A DNA stretch of 8,868 nt. It comes from Oscillospiraceae bacterium. GTDB taxonomy: Bacteria; Bacillota; Clostridia; Oscillospirales; Ruminococcaceae. The position numbers and the translations under genes were made by a program. This document shows positions 6,916-8,868 of the stretch, one piece after another (positions within the stretch are counted from its first letter, which is position 1; each line of letters begins with the position of its first letter). The stretch covers positions 1 through 8,868 of the forward strand of contig JAHHUB010000067.1 in NCBI GenBank assembly GCA_020024175.1, in the 5' to 3' direction. The notes below the pieces were generated by a model. It did not search any database. It was not told the DNA's origin and saw only the letters and a list, made by a program, of their open reading frames with translations.

Positions 6916-6958
6916 AAAAAATACCCGTGAGAGTTTTAAATTCTCACGGGTATTTTTT
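6916..6958. terminator. Bidirectional rho-independent terminator
   Basis: ATACCCGTGAGA (6921-6932) and TCTCACGGGTAT (6942-6953) form a perfect 12-bp stem with a 9-base loop. A runs on the left and T runs on the right extend the stem and give a U tract in both directions. It serves the zinc-ribbon gene on the plus strand and the converging PepSY gene on the minus strand, whose stop codon lies at 6961-6963. Confidence 0.93.
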
Positions 6959-6960
6959 AA

Positions 6961-7935
6961 TTAATCAATATCATATTCTACAACTTCACCTGTAGATGCA
7001 TTGACTTTACATTCGTATTCTGTTAAACCAACATACCATTTAATTTCATAAAAAGCTTTACCATGGCTGATATCAAATTCAACTTTCATTCTGCTGACAG
7101 AATTTTCAGATAAATTTGCATATTTTAAGGCAATATTTTTTGCCTGATTTTCACTGATATATGTGTTTGAATTGGAAGATGCAGCTTTGGTTTCCTGTTC
7201 ACGGCTGATTATATTTCCGTTATAGGCATTGATTTCATAATCATATTTGGTATTGCCTGACCAAAATTCAATGTCATAAGTTTTTACGCCATCTTCAAAG
7301 TCATTTTTAATTAAAACGTGTTTGGCATTTTCTGAGGAAACTTTTGCATCGTTTAAAGCTATTGAAAGAGCTTTTTGATTTCCTATTTCATTGTTGTTGA
7401 TGTTATTTTGGGTATTTAAGCCATTATCGCTGAGTTTTCTTTCACAGCTTATAATCTCACCACTGACATCATCAATATCATATTCGTATTTATAGTTTCC
7501 TACATAAAAGTCCACTTCATATATACTGCGTTTATCGATTTTAGAATGTTTTGAGTTTAAGTTTACCACTTCAGAAGGGGTAAATCCTGCATCATTAAGA
7601 GCAATTTGATTTGCTTTTTCCTGAGTTATACCACTTACAGGAATAGTTAAATTACTGCTTACTTTTAATGTGTTGGTATTTTCGTCCCATGTGATGGATT
7701 TGCCTAAAATCTGTTCTGCCGATTCAACAGAAACATAGGGTTTGTTGTTATAGATGAGTATGTCTGAAGGATTTCCGTTTTTGTCTTTAAGCTGTTTAGT
7801 GCCCCAAACAGTTGAATATTGAGCATTTGGTTTAATTCCTGCTTTAACTTCTTTATAGGGTACAGCTCCAGCAATAACTATAGCTGACAAAGTCAGTGCA
7901 AAAGCAGATGATATAAATATTTTTGATTTTTTCAT
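6961..7935 (-). CDS. Secreted stalk-domain protein with three PepSY domains
   Basis: This is a 324-residue exported protein. An N-terminal signal peptide (MKKSK, then a hydrophobic core to about 24) has possible cleavage after AGA-24 or VKA-32, and there is no lipobox Cys. Residues 41-92 resemble the stalk domain found at the N-terminus of Cu amine oxidase-like proteins (NNKPYVSVESAEQILG). Three PepSY repeats follow at about 103-165, 184-246 and 259-322. Each begins with an alanine-rich helix (ALNDAG, ALNDAK, ALKYAN) and ends in a YEY/YDY/YEC strand with a turn such as G-E-I-I-S or G-E-V-V-E. Asn-rich or Ser-rich linkers lie between them. PepSY domains are thought to modulate extracellular peptidases, but no protease gene lies nearby. 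There is no sortase motif or C-terminal anchor, so it is probably released or held non-covalently. The start has AGGAGGAG (complement of 7942-7949), six bases away. Confidence 0.88.
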   Translation of the reverse strand: MKKSKIFISSAFALTLSAIVIAGAVPYKEVKAGIKPNAQYSTVWGTKQLKDKNGNPSDILIYNNKPYVSVESAEQILGKSITWDENTNTLKVSSNLTIPVSGITQEKANQIALNDAGFTPSEVVNLNSKHSKIDKRSIYEVDFYVGNYKYEYDIDDVSGEIISCERKLSDNGLNTQNNINNNEIGNQKALSIALNDAKVSSENAKHVLIKNDFEDGVKTYDIEFWSGNTKYDYEINAYNGNIISREQETKAASSNSNTYISENQAKNIALKYANLSENSVSRMKVEFDISHGKAFYEIKWYVGLTEYECKVNASTGEVVEYDID

Positions 7936-7981
7936 ATTTTACTCCTCCTAATTTATTTGACGAATTGGAATTTACAATATA

Positions 7982-8010
7982 AGTATATAATTTATTGATG
8001 TCTATTGCAA
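7982..8010 (-). promoter_or_regulatory. Promoter of the PepSY protein gene
   Basis: On the minus strand, TTGCAA (8010-8005) and TATACT (7987-7982) are separated by 17 bp. Transcription would start near 7975, leaving about 40 bases before the ATG. The neighbouring plus-strand promoter begins only 30 bases away, so the two are divergent and may influence each other. Confidence 0.7.
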
Positions 8011-8040
8011 GGATATTTTATGAATTATTTTAATTTTGTA

Positions 8041-8069
8041 TTGACACTTTGTCTTATTTGTATTATTAT
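8041..8069 (+). promoter_or_regulatory. Promoter of the GntR-family regulator
   Basis: A perfect TTGACA at 8041-8046 is followed after 17 bp by TATTAT at 8064-8069. The -10 lies inside the long inverted repeat at 8055-8083, so a protein bound there would block RNA polymerase. Transcription would start near 8076. Confidence 0.75.
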
Positions 8070-8083
8070 ATATAATACAAATA
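8055..8083. promoter_or_regulatory. 12-bp perfect inverted repeat, probable GntR-family operator
   Basis: TATTTGTATTAT (8055-8066) and ATAATACAAATA (8072-8083) are exact inverted copies around a 5-base centre, TATAT. The repeat covers the -10 and the likely transcription start of the regulator gene. That is the usual site for autorepression by YtrA-type GntR regulators. It is too close to the start of the RNA to be a terminator and lacks a following T tract. That the neighbouring regulator binds it is inference. Confidence 0.7.
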
Positions 8084-8100
8084 TGAATAAGGAGGAAAAA

Positions 8101-8466
8101 ATGATTTGGAAATTTGATTTTGAAAGTGAAACTCCCATATATATACAAATTAGAAATCAGGTGGTGCTGTCTGTTTCTAAAGGAGAGCTTAAACCAGGAG
8201 ATAAGCTGCCCACAGTCAGAGCACTTTCCGACGAAAGCGGAATAAATATGATGACTGTAAGCAAAGCTTATCAGCTTTTAAAGAATGAGGGATATGTTGT
8301 TACAGAAAGAAGAAGTGGGACAGTGGTGTCCTCAAAAATTCCGAAATCCCATGTCTCCGATGAAACTGCCAAAAAACTCAGTTTGATTTTGGCTGAAATG
8401 AAAGTTTCAGGTATGAGCAAAGCAGAAATACTGGATATATGCGAAAAATTAATAGAGGAGAAATAG
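8101..8466 (+). CDS. YtrA-subfamily GntR transcriptional regulator
   Basis: This is a 121-residue DNA-binding regulator. The N-terminal winged helix-turn-helix spans about 10-78. It starts with PIYIQIRNQV and carries the family's hallmarks LKPGDKLPTVRALS (30-43) and MTVSKAYQLLKNEGYV (51-66), then the wing R-R-S-G-T-V-V. Only a short helical tail (85-121) follows. This is typical of the YtrA subgroup, which dimerises through a small C-terminal region and has no large effector domain. The ATG at 8101 has GGAGG at 8091-8095, five bases upstream. The frame is open further upstream to 8005, but that stretch contains the promoter and operator, so it is not coding. The membrane-protein gene starts one base after its stop, so the two are almost certainly cotranscribed, and the regulator probably controls that gene together with its own. 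The inducer is unknown. Confidence 0.92.
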   Translation: MIWKFDFESETPIYIQIRNQVVLSVSKGELKPGDKLPTVRALSDESGINMMTVSKAYQLLKNEGYVVTERRSGTVVSSKIPKSHVSDETAKKLSLILAEMKVSGMSKAEILDICEKLIEEK

Positions 8467-8467
8467 T

Positions 8468-8868
8468 ATGTTTATAAATATTATAATGTGGAGCGTTTTT
8501 CTTATTATAAATACTATAAGTTATTATCAGTTTAAAAGTGAAATGAAGTTTAAGAAAAACATAGCCATGGGTGTAACATTCCCCAAAGATGCCCAAGGCA
8601 GTGAGGAAGTTCAAACTATACTAAATAGATATGGAAAATTATGCAAAAACATAACAGTGGTTTTACTTGTACTTTCCATAGCAGGTATGTTTATAATGGA
8701 TTTTTCATTGTCCATGATTATGTGGGGAATAATGTTTTTGTTATCAGTTTCTGTTATTAATATAGTTTACGGTTTTTGCAATACAGAACTTAAAAAATTA
8801 AAATCAGAAAAGGGCTGGAAAATCACCTCAGGAAAAACTGTGGAAGTGGATATAAAAGCATTTATAGA
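8468..8868 (+). CDS. Membrane protein, DUF1648/DUF5808-like, partial at the window end
   Basis: An ATG at 8468 with GAGGAG at 8455-8460, seven bases upstream, opens a frame with no stop to the last base. This gives 133 codons of a gene whose 3' end lies outside the window. Hydrophobic helices lie at about residues 2-20, 62-78 and 82-103. Between the first two is a loop with GVTFPKDAQGSEEVQTILNR (35-54). That pattern resembles the N-terminal part of multi-helix membrane proteins (DUF1648/DUF5808, SdpI-related) often found beside YtrA-type regulators. This family call comes from memory of the pattern and is tentative. The segment KGWKITSGKTVEVDIK near the end would be extracytoplasmic or a linker. 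It starts one base after the regulator's stop, indicating translational coupling and shared regulation. Confidence 0.8.
   Translation, partial: MFINIIMWSVFLIINTISYYQFKSEMKFKKNIAMGVTFPKDAQGSEEVQTILNRYGKLCKNITVVLLVLSIAGMFIMDFSLSMIMWGIMFLLSVSVINIVYGFCNTELKKLKSEKGWKITSGKTVEVDIKAFI

Noticed and set aside
8005..8100. N-terminal extension of the GntR regulator to 8005
   Set aside because: The region contains the promoters and the 12-bp inverted repeat, while ATG 8101 has an ideal ribosome binding site and gives the normal family N-terminus.

Overview
The window is AT-rich and gene-dense. It has strong AAGGAGG-type ribosome binding sites, sigma-A-like promoters and an arginine codon bias towards AGA. 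Together with the gene families present, this suggests a low-GC member of the Firmicutes, most likely an anaerobic Clostridia-type bacterium. I cannot name a genus. No rRNA, tRNA, CRISPR array, transposase or phage gene is visible, and I see no clear previously undescribed system. The content is a transport, metal-resistance and cell-envelope neighbourhood with a few unusual details.

Left part (1-3820): a good promoter with an extended -10 drives two back-to-back genes for the halves of a type IV ABC exporter (125-1912 and 1918-3705). Their ATPase motifs are degenerate in a complementary way: Asp in place of the catalytic Glu in the first, FSAGQ in place of LSGGQ in the second. They should therefore work as an obligate heterodimer with one active and one degenerate ATP site. 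A long hairpin terminator closes this unit.

Middle part (3833-6390): a metal-efflux operon with its own promoter and an operator closely resembling those of SmtB-type ArsR-family sensors. The order is ArsR-family metal sensor, small free-standing HMA metal-binding protein, then a P1B-2 (Zn/Cd/Pb class) P-type ATPase that lacks an HMA domain of its own. Zn/Cd/Pb entering the cell would release the sensor from the operator. The HMA protein could then hand metal to the ATPase for export. The starts of the sensor (TTG at 3912) and of the ATPase (ATG at 4540) are best set by their ribosome binding sites.

Right-middle part (6415-7987): a small membrane protein with a C-terminal zinc ribbon (6488-6901) on the plus strand faces a secreted protein with three PepSY domains (6961-7935) on the minus strand. 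The two share a bidirectional terminator. No convincing terminator separates the ATPase from the zinc-ribbon gene.

Right end (7982-8868): divergent promoters separate the PepSY gene from a short YtrA-type GntR regulator (8101-8466). That regulator's promoter carries a perfect 12-bp inverted repeat, probably its own operator. Its gene is followed after one base by a membrane-protein gene (8468 onward) that runs off the window.
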